64,000 nucleotides of DNA, from assembly GCA_004380135.1 (NCBI GenBank), contig QXCR01000017.1:124001-188000 (forward strand), in the 5' to 3' direction. This stretch comes from Stemphylium vesicarium. Lineage: Eukaryota > Ascomycota > Dothideomycetes > Pleosporales > Pleosporaceae. A program made the position numbers and the translations under genes. Shown here piece by piece: positions 11,563 through 21,412 of the stretch (position 1 is the first letter of the stretch; each line of letters starts with the position of its first letter). The notes under the pieces were generated by a model that was given only the letters and a program-made list of their open reading frames with translations, was not told where the DNA came from and did not search any database.

Positions 11563-12981
11563 GATTGAAAAAAAGGTGGAAGAAGTGTGAATGAGAAAAG
11601 TTGAGTTCTGTGGGGTGAAAGTAAGAAGATGACCAGAATATATACTTTTGTACGGGCCTGTATCCTATGTGACTACTGACATAGCCTACGGTACACGCTT
11701 TCGTTCAATTGGCTCCTGAGCACCGACAGCGCTCAGAAAACGTTAACCACACGCATCATTCTCGTTCATGATGCGGCCACTCGTGGATCCCATGTTGTTT
11801 GGACTTGGTACATATTTACTATGGGCCAAACTAGACTCTTACTGGCCAGCAATGATGAAATGACTCCGAAGGCCAGAGTCTTCATAGCGGGAAAATCCGG
11901 TTCCGGCACATGGGACATGCAATTTGCCTATGCAAACATGAGCTTCTGCGTACTTGGACAAAGCAGAACCATCGTAATGGCTCCTCGGCCAGGGACAGAA
12001 TCGGCGTAGAACAAGTTGCTAACCCTTTTAGTTCCGCAAACGGAGTCTCTCCCGGCTGTGGAGAGGATCATGCACTATGACTGCGGGGCATCCAAGGGAA
12101 ATCACCTCATCCCCACTATACTTCTTGCATTGAACGGTGGCTGATACCCCGGGAACATGTTGAGGGAGATCACTGGCGGCCCAAACCTCCAGCGAGTCAC
12201 AGGCGTCTGCCTTGTGCACGCAAGGCAGATCTTTCACTACCGGTACCGTAAAAACGGCACTTTCGCTCACCTCACACCAGGGACAAGTGTGAAAATTGTG
12301 ATGGTTCATAGAGAGATTTCGATCCTAGTTCCCGCTTCGGGTAGATAAAGTTTGGCGGATCCTAGGATCGCTGAGGTATATTACCTGCCAAAGGAAAGTC
12401 TACGCTGTCATGGTAGTCGTCTTTTGACCATAAGAGGCTAGCAAAGGCTGCTCAGCTCTAGATCGTTGACGACAGATACATCAACCTCAACGTCAACACT
12501 GCACCGAACCAGACATGCACCAATGAAGCGGCCCACATTCACATCGAGTATCCACATAGTACCGTGTGAAGCTTGCCATAACCGGTGCCAAGGGGCTTCC
12601 CTGACGCACACACGGCTTCTGGCTATGGAATTGGCAAGATCCAACGTCTCAACTACATTGGCATCCCACGCGCAGTAGGTGGTTTTGGCGCCAAAAGCAA
12701 TATTGCGGCTACTTGTTGCGGCAAGCCGTTGCTAATGTCCTAACATAAGCACTGACGGCTAGAGATTGCCTCGGAAGGAGTTTAGGTAGGTTCCCTACTA
12801 AAACTGTCGAATGAATCAAGAGCCTGTCCACCGTTGTACATGTTCCTGCATGCATTTCGTCATGGATTAGCGCCAGCCCCGCACTAGAGACGACGCGTTG
12901 AGGGGCACCCCAGGGAATTCTGGACGCGTCGAGCTGACGGCCATCCAAACATTTTCATATTGCCATTGAATAATAGCGACA
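11563..12981. promoter_or_regulatory. Divergent control region of the mycosporine cluster
   Basis: About 1.4 kb between the start codons of the cyclase (minus) and the O-methyltransferase (plus), so it probably holds promoters for both. Its short open frames look like chance. It contains GATCCTAG at 12321-12328 and a perfect palindrome GATCCTAGGATC at 12358-12369. Regulatory function is inferred from position; no factor binding is shown. Confidence 0.5.
12358..12369. promoter_or_regulatory. Palindrome GATCCTAGGATC in divergent promoter
   Basis: Perfect 12 bp inverted repeat; its left half (GATCCTAG) also occurs 37 bp upstream at 12321. It could be a dimeric factor site. GATC-containing elements are known targets of White Collar-type light regulators in fungi, but the match here is only suggestive. 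Confidence 0.3.
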
Positions 12982-13927
12982 ATGGGTAGCTTCGACCAAA
13001 GCAAGGCGTACGCAGCGCAAGAAGAGGAGGGCGCTTTCTTCGACGATGGGCGGGAAATCGAGCTGTTGCACTTCGTCTACTCGCACCCCAACATCGACAA
13101 GATAAGAGGCTCGCCAGAGAATGTGCTAGCTGCCATTGATGAGTATGGACGAACGAAGAAGTATCTGATGAACGTCGGAGAGGACAAGGGCCGTATCGTC
13201 ACAGACCTAATTGCAGAGGTCAAGCCGAAAACCATGGTACGTAACTCATTGGGAGCCGACCACGGCTGCTAACAATCAAGTAGGTAGAGCTTGGTGGCTA
13301 CGTGGGCTACTCCTGTATCCTTTTCGCTGATGCAGTACGCAAAGCGGGCGGAGAGCGATACTTCAGCTTCGAGCGCGACCCCGCATTCGCCGCAGTAATC
13401 ATGTCTCTCGTCGACCTCGCCGGCCTTTCCGATCTCGTAAAGGTCGTCGTAGGATCCAGCGACGAGGGCATCGCACGACTCGCAGCATCAGGTCAGCTCA
13501 AGCATGTGGACCTTATGTTCCTCGATCATTACAAACCCGCCTACACGACCGACCTGAAACTCTGTGAGGAGCTTGGTCTCATCACCAAGGGCTCAGTGCT
13601 CGCAGCGGACAACGTCATCAAGCCTGGAAACCCGCCGTACTTGAAGTACGTGAGGTCCAGCGTTGAAGAGAAGATTAAGGAAGCTGGAGAGGGTGGCCCG
13701 ACAAACCTCAGCGGTATTGCTGAGACCAATGTCAAGATGTACGAGAAGCGGTATGGCAAGGCCAAATTCAGCGAGAGCAAAGGCAACCCGAATCTGCAGT
13801 ACGAGAGCAAGTTGATCAACAGCTACGAGCCCACGGGCGTTCCCGTAAGTGTCAAAGCACAGAAAGTTACGCGTACGACTACTGATCAGCATAGGACGGG
13901 ATCGAGATTACGCGATGCGTTGGCTAG
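12982..13927 (+). CDS. mysB: SAM-dependent O-methyltransferase, mycosporine pathway
   Basis: Class I, catechol O-methyltransferase-like enzyme expected to methylate demethyl-4-deoxygadusol to 4-deoxygadusol. Three exons (12982-13236, 13284-13844, 13895-13927), with introns of 47 and 50 bp, give 282 aa. The SAM-binding motif I is VELGGYVGYS (start of exon 2), followed by YFSFERDPAFAAV (acidic ribose ligand), VDLMFLDHYKPAYTTDL (metal/substrate loop) and LAADNVIKPGNPPYLKY. These match COMT signatures, including the D..D-N metal-binding pattern. The short last exon adds DGIEITRCVG. The gene starts divergently from the cyclase and lies 750 bp upstream of the ATP-grasp gene in the same direction, the three-gene set reported for mycosporine synthesis. 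Confidence 0.87.
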
Positions 13928-14676
13928 AAACGCCTGACAATTCTCGAAACATGCGCTACGCTCTTGATCGAGTGTTGGTTTCAGTGCTGGTGGGTCATGG
14001 ACGACTCAGTTACGGATACGGCATCCGGATATCATCAGGCAGGATGGCAATGAGATACGCCTCAATGGCTAGACAAGTAGATGATATCAACTATTGCATC
14101 ATCCTCTAGTCCGCTTCTCCTGCCGACAATGCTCATGGCAATGCCACGTTCATATGCAATGTGGTCACAATGAGGTGGCATGGTATTTACGAAGAAGCAA
14201 ACATGAGACCCACCTGCACACTCGCACCCGCCAAACGAACCCTGAATACCCATCCGCCGATCGCGGCCAGATCGCAATCTGAGATCAGGATCTACTCTTC
14301 CTAGATCGCAGACAAGACCACAATTCTTTAGCGTCCCAAATGTCGTACAGAAGTGAAGTAACGATGACGTATAGACTAGCCACAGAAACCTGCGTTCCAA
14401 GGCCACCCTCCTCGCTGGGCACCCGCAGCCGCGTGCACATCAACCCTCTCGTCTATGCAAGCACGGAAAGCGTAATTCTGAGCCGTCTGAGCCGCTAGCA
14501 TTACTTACTTGCAGCTTGCAGCTTGCAGCTTTCGCGTGGGTATACTCTACGGCTCGGCACTTCTTGGATCAAAGTAAGGCCGTGGTGGTGTGTTGGGATT
14601 TCTGAACGGTGAAGCGTCGAGAGAACAAGTGCCGAGGTGGCGGGCTTCACACACCATCACCAGCAACAGCAGAGAC
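13928..14676. promoter_or_regulatory. Intergenic / promoter of ATP-grasp gene
   Basis: About 750 bp without a recognisable gene. It holds five GATC tetramers within 49 bp (14259-14307) and a 7-mer tandem repeat at 14508-14528. It carries the O-methyltransferase 3' UTR and the promoter of the ATP-grasp gene. Confidence 0.45.
14508..14528 (+). repeat. Tandem repeat (CTTGCAG)x3
   Basis: Three perfect head-to-tail copies of a 7-mer about 150 bp upstream of the ATP-grasp start codon. It may be a regulatory element or simple slippage; nothing more can be said. Confidence 0.7.
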
Positions 14677-16224
14677 ATGTCAGAAGGCAAGAAGGCTGCT
14701 GCAGCCGTGCCGTTTTACTACAGGCATTTATGGAAGAATGTGCTTCTACTGGTTCTCAGCGCGGTGCTCGCTCCAGTCTCGGCTGCCCTTGTGCTGCTTG
14801 GGCTCGCCGTGACGAAGCTGCACGGTGAGCGCAATGCAACATTCACCAAAGAAGACAAGAGCCATGTTGCGGCAGCACGACGACGCAAGACGATTCTTGT
14901 TACTGGCGTGTCCATGACAAAGGGTCTGACCATTGCCCGGAATTTGTCTCAGCATACACCACATCGCATCATTGGTGCCGACATTTCCGCCCTATCGCCA
15001 GGACGCTTCTCCAGTGCTATCTCGAGATACTACCGCCTGGATACGCCTAGTGGCGACGATGCAGAGCCTTACATCGACTCCATCCTCTCCATCATTCAGC
15101 ATGAGAAAGTCGACCTGTGGATATCCTGCTCTAGTGTCGTCGCTGCTGTGGAAGACGGCCAAGTCGTCCGCCTAGCAGAGAAGCAAGCAAAAGAGCAGGG
15201 ACGCCGGTTTGAGGCAATCCAATTCCGCGAAGATGTTGTCGAAAAGTTCCACGAGAAGGATAGATTCATCGACTACATTGAGTCGCTCGGCCTCCCAATT
15301 CCAGAATCACATCGTTGCACCAATGCCCATGAAGCACTCGATGTGCTCATGCGAGAGCTGCATAGAACTCCTCTTGAGGGAAGAAGGACCACTGGCCGAC
15401 AGTTCATCATGAAACCAATTGGCGTAGACGATAAAGCGCGCAACAACATGATGACGCTACTCCCCTTTAAGTCACCAGACGCAACAGCCGAATATATCCG
15501 CTCGCTCAACATCAGCAAGGAGAATCCATTCCAGCTCCAGCAATTCATTAAAGGAAACGAGTACTGCACTCACGCACTAGTTATCCGTGGAAAAGTCAAG
15601 GCCTTCACCAGCTGCCCTAGTCTCGAGCTCCTCATGCACTACGAGCCGCTCCCCGCATCCTCTCCTCTGAGCCAAAAGATGCTCGAATTCACCGAACGCG
15701 TCTGCGCTGACGGAGGGGAGAGCTTCACCGGCCATTTGAGTTTTGATTTCCTAGTCGAAGACGACGACAAAGGCAACGACGCGAAATTCTATCCCATTGA
15801 ATCTAACCCCCGCGCCCATACGGCTGTTGTACTCTTTGAGCAGACACCTGAGATGGCAGAAGCCTATCTCTCCATCTTCAACAGCCCCAATCCTCTTTCC
15901 TCCAAGTCAAAATCAGGCCCAGTCTTCCCTAAGACGCCGACGCAGAGCTACTATTGGATCGGCCATGACCTCGTGTCTTTTGTTGTTCTGCCTTTGCTTG
16001 ATTTTATGTTTGGCGCTATGTCATTCCAGCACGCGGTGGACGATCTATTGACTTTTGCAGGCCATGTGGCGTTTTGGAAAGATGGGAAGTATACATTCGA
16101 TGACCCGTTGCCGTTCTTTGTTCTCTACCATGTTTATTGGCCGGCGAAGTTCTTGGATGCGTTGAGGAGGGGCAAGGGCTGGAGTCGAATTAATGTCAGT
16201 ACTACCAAGATGTTTGAGGGGTGA
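14677..16224 (+). CDS. mysC: ATP-grasp ligase with N-terminal membrane anchor, mycosporine pathway
   Basis: Predicted ATP-grasp enzyme that condenses an amino acid with 4-deoxygadusol to form a mycosporine. Intronless, 515 aa from ATG 14677. Residues about 21-46 (VLLLVLSAVLAPVSAALVLL) form a hydrophobic segment, so the enzyme is probably anchored with its domain in the cytosol. Next come a Rossmann-like pre-ATP-grasp domain (RRRKTILVTGVSMTKGLTIA, then IIGADISALSPGRFS), the ATP-binding region (DRFIDYIESLGLPIPES, QFIMKPIGVDDKARNNM, QLQQFIKGNEYCTHALV) and the metal-binding end (LSFDFLVEDD, FYPIESNPRAHTA). A second hydrophobic patch near 435-460 may also touch membrane. It is the third gene of the cluster. 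The amino acid used cannot be told from sequence; fungal mycosporines usually carry glutamine-derived side chains. Confidence 0.85.
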   Translation: MSEGKKAAAAVPFYYRHLWKNVLLLVLSAVLAPVSAALVLLGLAVTKLHGERNATFTKEDKSHVAAARRRKTILVTGVSMTKGLTIARNLSQHTPHRIIGADISALSPGRFSSAISRYYRLDTPSGDDAEPYIDSILSIIQHEKVDLWISCSSVVAAVEDGQVVRLAEKQAKEQGRRFEAIQFREDVVEKFHEKDRFIDYIESLGLPIPESHRCTNAHEALDVLMRELHRTPLEGRRTTGRQFIMKPIGVDDKARNNMMTLLPFKSPDATAEYIRSLNISKENPFQLQQFIKGNEYCTHALVIRGKVKAFTSCPSLELLMHYEPLPASSPLSQKMLEFTERVCADGGESFTGHLSFDFLVEDDDKGNDAKFYPIESNPRAHTAVVLFEQTPEMAEAYLSIFNSPNPLSSKSKSGPVFPKTPTQSYYWIGHDLVSFVVLPLLDFMFGAMSFQHAVDDLLTFAGHVAFWKDGKYTFDDPLPFFVLYHVYWPAKFLDALRRGKGWSRINVSTTKMFEG

Positions 16225-16490
16225 AGATGGATGACATCAGAGGGGACGGTATCAGATTCCATCACTTGTGTTGATGCGGGGGTGGAGATGGTGGATGTAC
16301 GTTGTGTTTATAGGGTAATGGCATGTTGAGTTGGCAGAGGTGTTGGACGTTTTTTCTTCTCTAGCGATTTCTGCTTGTCATGATTGTCTTGTGGTTTTCT
16401 AGACCCGAATTTCTACTCATACAACTTCTCCAGGCGAAAGAAGCGGAACTACCAAATCTCCTCGTCACTTGACGATAGACTATCTGAGTA

Positions 16491-16733
16491 TCAGCCGATA
16501 TAGTCGGTTCTCTCCCATTCCGAATCAGCCTCGAACTTGCGTTTGACTGCTCCAACTTGCTTTTCTTCGCTGACACCAGCGACCGCCGCGCCGTCTTTTG
16601 ATCCCTCGTCTGCTCCCTCTCTAACGCCTACTTGGTCAGCGGGAGGGAAAATGGGGGAGGAATTATCCCCGTCACCCACATCGGCACCAGCGTCTTCATC
16701 AGCAGCAGCATAGGAAGCTTTAAGAGTATCTCA
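16491..16733 (-). other. Open in-frame extension beyond the DUF6604 gene stop
   Basis: Directly after the TGA at 16731-16733 the same frame stays open for about 80 codons to the TGA at 16491. It encodes an Ala/Asp/Glu-rich stretch ending in FEADSEWERTDYIG. A donor GTGAGA overlaps the stop (16734 downward), a CTGAC branch-like site lies near 16640 and an acceptor TTAG ends at 16621. Removing this 114 bp intron keeps the frame and gives an 877 aa protein. It may be an alternative C-terminus of the neighbouring gene. Confidence 0.45.
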
Positions 16734-19293
16734 CTTCCTCTCCCTCCTCATCCTCGCCCTCCTCACTTCAACATCCCCCTCCCTACAAATAACCTCACGC
16801 ATGAGCTCCGCAATGCGCGTAATCTGCTCCAAAGGAACGACTTTCATCGAGAGTTCTTGCGTTGGCGTCTCCTCCTTCTTGCCCTCCATCTCAGACTCGA
16901 GCCGCAGGCCCCGAAACAACTCCACAATCAACGCCATATTGCTTACCTCAGGTGCCGTATCCGTTTCCGCGCTCCGCTGCTGCTGTATCTCATCGGAAAG
17001 CAGGACAGTGTTGCGAATTCGCAGGATCAGGGCATAGGCGCGGCGGTAGAAGGATAGGTAGTCGAAACATGTATGCAACTCGTTGGAGTGCAACTCGGTC
17101 TTCATGGTGGAGAGAAGCCCAGCGTGCATTTCCTCTTCCGTGGAAAACTCTGGGATGCGGACTCGGGGCTTGGTTTTGCGTCTTCGTCGCAGTTTTGGTG
17201 GGGAGAGGAGGTGGGCGAGGTGGGTGAATGTATGGTGGAGTGTGTCTGGCTTGTCCTGGTCTTTTGGCGATGACGAGTCAGGGGCATCATCAGCTTTGCC
17301 TTTGGCTTTTCCTTTCGACTTTCGAGTTGCTGCTGTCTCCTCTTCCTGCTTCTTGTACAAATAGTGAAAAAGAGCATGACGACGGATCCATTTATCTTTG
17401 TCTGGATCCGGGCCATAGAAGTTGCGTAAGTGACGTTCGAGCGGGAGTTCAATCACGAGTCCACGCTTCATGGCAACTTTCCGGTTGACGCGAGGCATGT
17501 ATTTGCCCTTGGTCCGCCAGTCCGAGGAGAATGCACGGCTAGACACGGTGCGAGAGATGAAGTATCGTGCTAAGAAGTCTTCGGGATGTGTGGGTCGGTC
17601 GCCGTGGAAGATGCGATTAGAACCGTGGGTGTGGATGATGTACTCAAGGTCGGGCCAGGGGACGTTCAGGCCACCGATCTGGCGGGCGGCGTTGTACAGG
17701 TGAGCGAGGCCGTTGAGGAACCATTGGATCTTCGCAATCGCTGTCTGTTGGTACAGGGTGTTGAAATGCCTATAGGTATGCGTGAGTTTGTGTTCAAGTC
17801 TCAAACTGCGCTTTACAAACTTACCACATCGATAGCCCTGCAAGTGTCGCATGTACGGTGATGAAGAGGCTTGCGCTCATTCCCTTTTCTTCTACCGGTG
17901 CATCCTGAGCCTTGAGTACGTCCCGTATCCAGCCCAACAAGGTATTCAGTGCCTTCAAATAGAAGCTGCTGAACTTGACCTCGTCCCTTGACAGGTAATC
18001 CGGTTTCGTGCCCACTGACCACATGTAGTCTTCGTATTCGATATGATAGCGCATGCATCTAGCCACGTCCAGACCGTGCTCGGTGAGATCGCGCAGTAGT
18101 TGATGGTGGTCTTGGTGTATGACCCCTTGGATGTCAAGCACAATCTGCAGGCCGAAAGGAAGGTAGTCGCGGGATGAACTCTGATGTACAAGGAGCTCCT
18201 GTGTGAAGTGATCCCACTTTGGTAGTTTGAGCTCACTGCGCCGAATTCTGTCGAAAAACTCTAAGAAGTGCGAGAAAAAATACTTTGACTCAGGTCCATC
18301 GGCTGCATCGTTTTCAGATGTTCTCTTGCTGCTGTATGCTTTGTATGAAATAGCCGAATCGATGCAGAAGAGACTGCGTAATGCCTTTCCGGAGAGCGGT
18401 GCGTCGGGCTGGTCTGTCTCCTTAAGCTTGGTGTTCAACCTGCTGAACAACTCTGGAACTATCAAGCCTAGATCTCCGGATCGTAGCTCCATCTCTTCTA
18501 CAAGCGCGTCAACAGTTTGATGGATGTGACTCTGCGCCAGATCCGTCACCAGCGCCGCAGTAATAGCGCTGACCCCGCCCTTGTGATATGCGTACCACAC
18601 TTCGCGAACCGCCTCTCGTATGCGGTTGAGCGTGTAGAGAAAGGAGAGGATCTTGAACTCCCTCTGTAGCACCTCTTCATCTTCAGTCAGAGGATTGGCT
18701 CCCGGATCCACCGTCATTTTCTTTGGTTTCGGTGTCGGCAGCTTCTCGCCGTCGTCATCCATTTTTAATTCATCTTGTTTGCGCATCTCCTCTAGCAGTT
18801 CGTCTTGCTCGTCTTGTTCGTCGCTCGTTGTATTCTGTGTTGAGAACCGGACAAAGATGAAGGCAGGTTCCTCATCCTCGCGTTGACGAGCGCCATAGAG
18901 GTTGGGAACGAGATTCTGAAGAGTCGCCCTAAAGCTCTCCAAGTTGCGGTTGAAGAATGAATGACCCGCGTCGGCTAGGTTATTGTTTCTGTGGTACTGC
19001 GCCACTTCTTTCCTTGAGCGGAGAGCGTCGGCGAGATCGTTGAGTCCAGAAGTGTCTGTGAGCGGAGCGCTTGTCGCAGCGATTGCATTGACGAGCTGCT
19101 CTTGCTTGTCAACGGGTAACTTATAAGAACTTCGATTCCTGCCCTTGCCTTCTTTACCTTGATCTGAGACTATGTTCGCGATTTCTATGCCGCGCTGGAG
19201 AGCTGTCTTGAGTAGCCATGTTTGGAACTGTTCGGTGTATGTTTTATAGCGTCGAACCGTCTCGGGGAGTTCGTTTTGGCGGTAATAATCCAT
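16731..19293 (-). CDS. DUF6604-like domain protein, function unknown
   Basis: Large fungal protein of unknown function. The N-terminus (YYRQNELPETVRRYKTYTEQ, then FQTWLLKTALQRG) has the layout I associate with the DUF6604 family of ascomycetes. Exon 1 (17825-19293) and exon 2 (16731-17769), separated by a 55 bp intron, give 835 aa. The protein is rich in helices, with acidic low-complexity linkers (residues about 170-220) and a Lys-rich segment before the C-terminal region (TRKSKGKAKGKADD). No catalytic motif or membrane segment is apparent. An alternative longer C-terminus is possible through a 114 bp intron that removes the stop (see 16491-16733). The start is the ATG before DYYRQN; an earlier start is not supported. 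Confidence 0.75.
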
Positions 19294-19771
19294 CTTTTCG
19301 GTGGGAGTTGAGTGGAAGATCCAGTACGAGCGGTGTAGGCTGTTTGCGAAGTACGAAGCAAACAACGGGGGATCAGATAATATAGTTAGTGGGGGTAAAC
19401 AAGCAATCGTGAAAGCACGAGACTCACCATGAGCACGCGCCAGACTTCTTGTAAGGGTCTTATAATTAGCAAGAAGGTGAAGCGAAGATAGGAAACGGGG
19501 GTTAAGGTGAATGCATTAAAGTAAACAACAACGCTCGGGGAAGGGGTTTCACTCGAGCTGACCTATGGGCTCAGCTGCTGTCAGCCTGTATGATCCACTG
19601 ACGTAGCCTAGAGCGCGATGTTGCCTGAGAAGCCATTGCTGCAGCCTTCGCTCCCGCTACACTCGCGTTGGACACCTTTGAACACTTCAAAGCATCAAAG
19701 CCTAGCCAAAGATTGATCCAACACTCGTGCGACATCAAGAACGTAACTTTTCACTACACTGTCCTACTCTT
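19294..19771. other. Promoter of DUF6604 gene / 3' flank of GSTK gene
   Basis: About 480 bp between two minus-strand genes, without a recognisable gene. Confidence 0.5.
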
Positions 19772-20768
19772 TCACAACAGAGACCGCCAACCCTTACCAG
19801 TCGGTCGCTCAAGCCCCAAATGATCGCAAAGCTGACCCATATGATCGACACCCCAGTACCCCTCCGTCTCTCCCTTCGCGTTCGTAGCTATAACCGTCAG
19901 TCGAAAGCTCTCTCCACATCGGCTAGAGAGAAAAAGAACCAATCAAAGCCCCAACTTACCCACGAACCACGGCAACCCAAATGCGCCATCCTCGAAAGAC
20001 TTGCTAGTATTCCCACTCAGCGCCTTCTTCGCCTCATCCTCCTTGGTCCTATCGAGCACCTTCCGCGCCTCCTCATCGCTGCCCAGCACTGTCCTCAGGA
20101 TCGCCAACAAATTCTCAGGCTTCGTCGGCTCGGTATACTGGACCCAGAAATTGTCCCAGAAAAGAGCGATAGCGCTCTCTAGCTTCTGTGGGTGGGACAG
20201 TGAGAGAGAAGTTAGAGCGCGCTGAATAGGCAGCGTGTTGATAGGGAAGCCTGGGGGACTGGTCTCGGAGATGGGCACGTTGAAGTGTGCGCACCAGCGG
20301 CGTCGCTCGGCGTCGATCCACTTGTCCTTATCTTGGGCACTTGTTAGATACGACACAAAGGTGTACAAGCAAAGTAAAGGCTTTGTTGGCGTAGAGTGTT
20401 GGAATAACGATAGGTGGATCAACCCACGCTCACCTGAAGCTTGTGCCTCGAAAAGACGGCCAAAAACAGGGCCCCGTCATTTTTACTTACTCTTGATTCT
20501 AAGCGGTGGAGTATTCCCACACGCATTCATCAGACCACCCAGCAGAATCGGCACATACTTGATCTCGACCTGTTTGAAAACCGGGGAGTTCTATCACACT
20601 TCAGTCAGTCTCGAGATCATCATGAAACCGTAACCGCTTCCCCCTCTATCTCCCTCCCACCTATTCAGCGCCTCAAACACTCAGACATACCTTGAGAATG
20701 TAAAAAGCGATATAAGCAAACGGGCTTATGATATCCACATAGAACGTAATCTTTGGCTGGCCAGACAT
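19772..20768 (-). CDS. Glutathione S-transferase kappa / DsbA-like oxidoreductase
   Basis: Thioredoxin-fold kappa-class glutathione transferase (2-hydroxychromene-2-carboxylate isomerase superfamily), expected in mitochondria or peroxisomes. Four exons (20691-20768, 20491-20590, 19960-20331, 19772-19887), with introns of 100, 159 and 72 bp, give 221 aa, the normal size. The start TFYVDIISPFAYIAFYIL contains the catalytic Ser (residue 15) before a Pro, as in GSTK. Later motifs are ILLGGLMNACGNTPP, NKDKWIDAERRRWCAHF, the cis-Pro type GAFGLPWFV, and the C-terminal WGVDHMGQLCDHLGL. The third junction was placed by extending the GLPWFVATNAKGE motif. No obvious targeting peptide or SKL end was seen. 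Confidence 0.88.
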
Positions 20769-21412
20769 GACGCTAACAACAACAACCAGTTTTCGGATAT
20801 TTATTTCCCTATGACTCAGATATTTGGTAAACAAACAATCTAGGAATATTATGGGATCCGTGAATATACGTAAATGGTGTTATCGTGCTCGCTCTGAATC
20901 CCATGCTCGGCAGTCAGAGGTTAAGTCAACCCCATACGCATGACCTCATAGCCGAACCGCTAGGAACGTATAGCCGAGGCAATGGCATGGTTGGGTAGCT
21001 GCCCCGTCGCAACGTTCCTAGGTAAAAAGAGAGAGAAAAGAAACGCGACATTAGTTAAACAGAATCAGCAATAAGAGCCTGAAGTTTGGCTGAGTCTCAT
21101 AAGATGCCGAGAGCGCGCTTGTGTGGCGCAAGAGCACCTTTCAGTAATCAGATTTACCACTCCGGGGCAGGGCATGCCTGTACCCGGTACCCTTCAGGTA
21201 AATCACTTCTACAGCACCGATGCGCGTCACGTAGGCGATAAGGTCGATCAGGCCTAGAGAGATGAAAGTGCACTGAAGAGCCACACCAGAAAAGAAGACA
21301 AAAAGCGACGATTTGGGTAATTTTTGTTATTCCCATCTATACAAAAACTCTCTGCTTTCTGTCCACGACCCCTTCTGACACTTCAACCACAGAACAAAGC
21401 AAAACAACAATC
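20769..21412. other. Intergenic, AT-rich upstream of GSTK gene
   Basis: About 640 bp holding the GSTK promoter and the 3' flank of the glycosyltransferase gene. No gene recognised. Confidence 0.5.
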
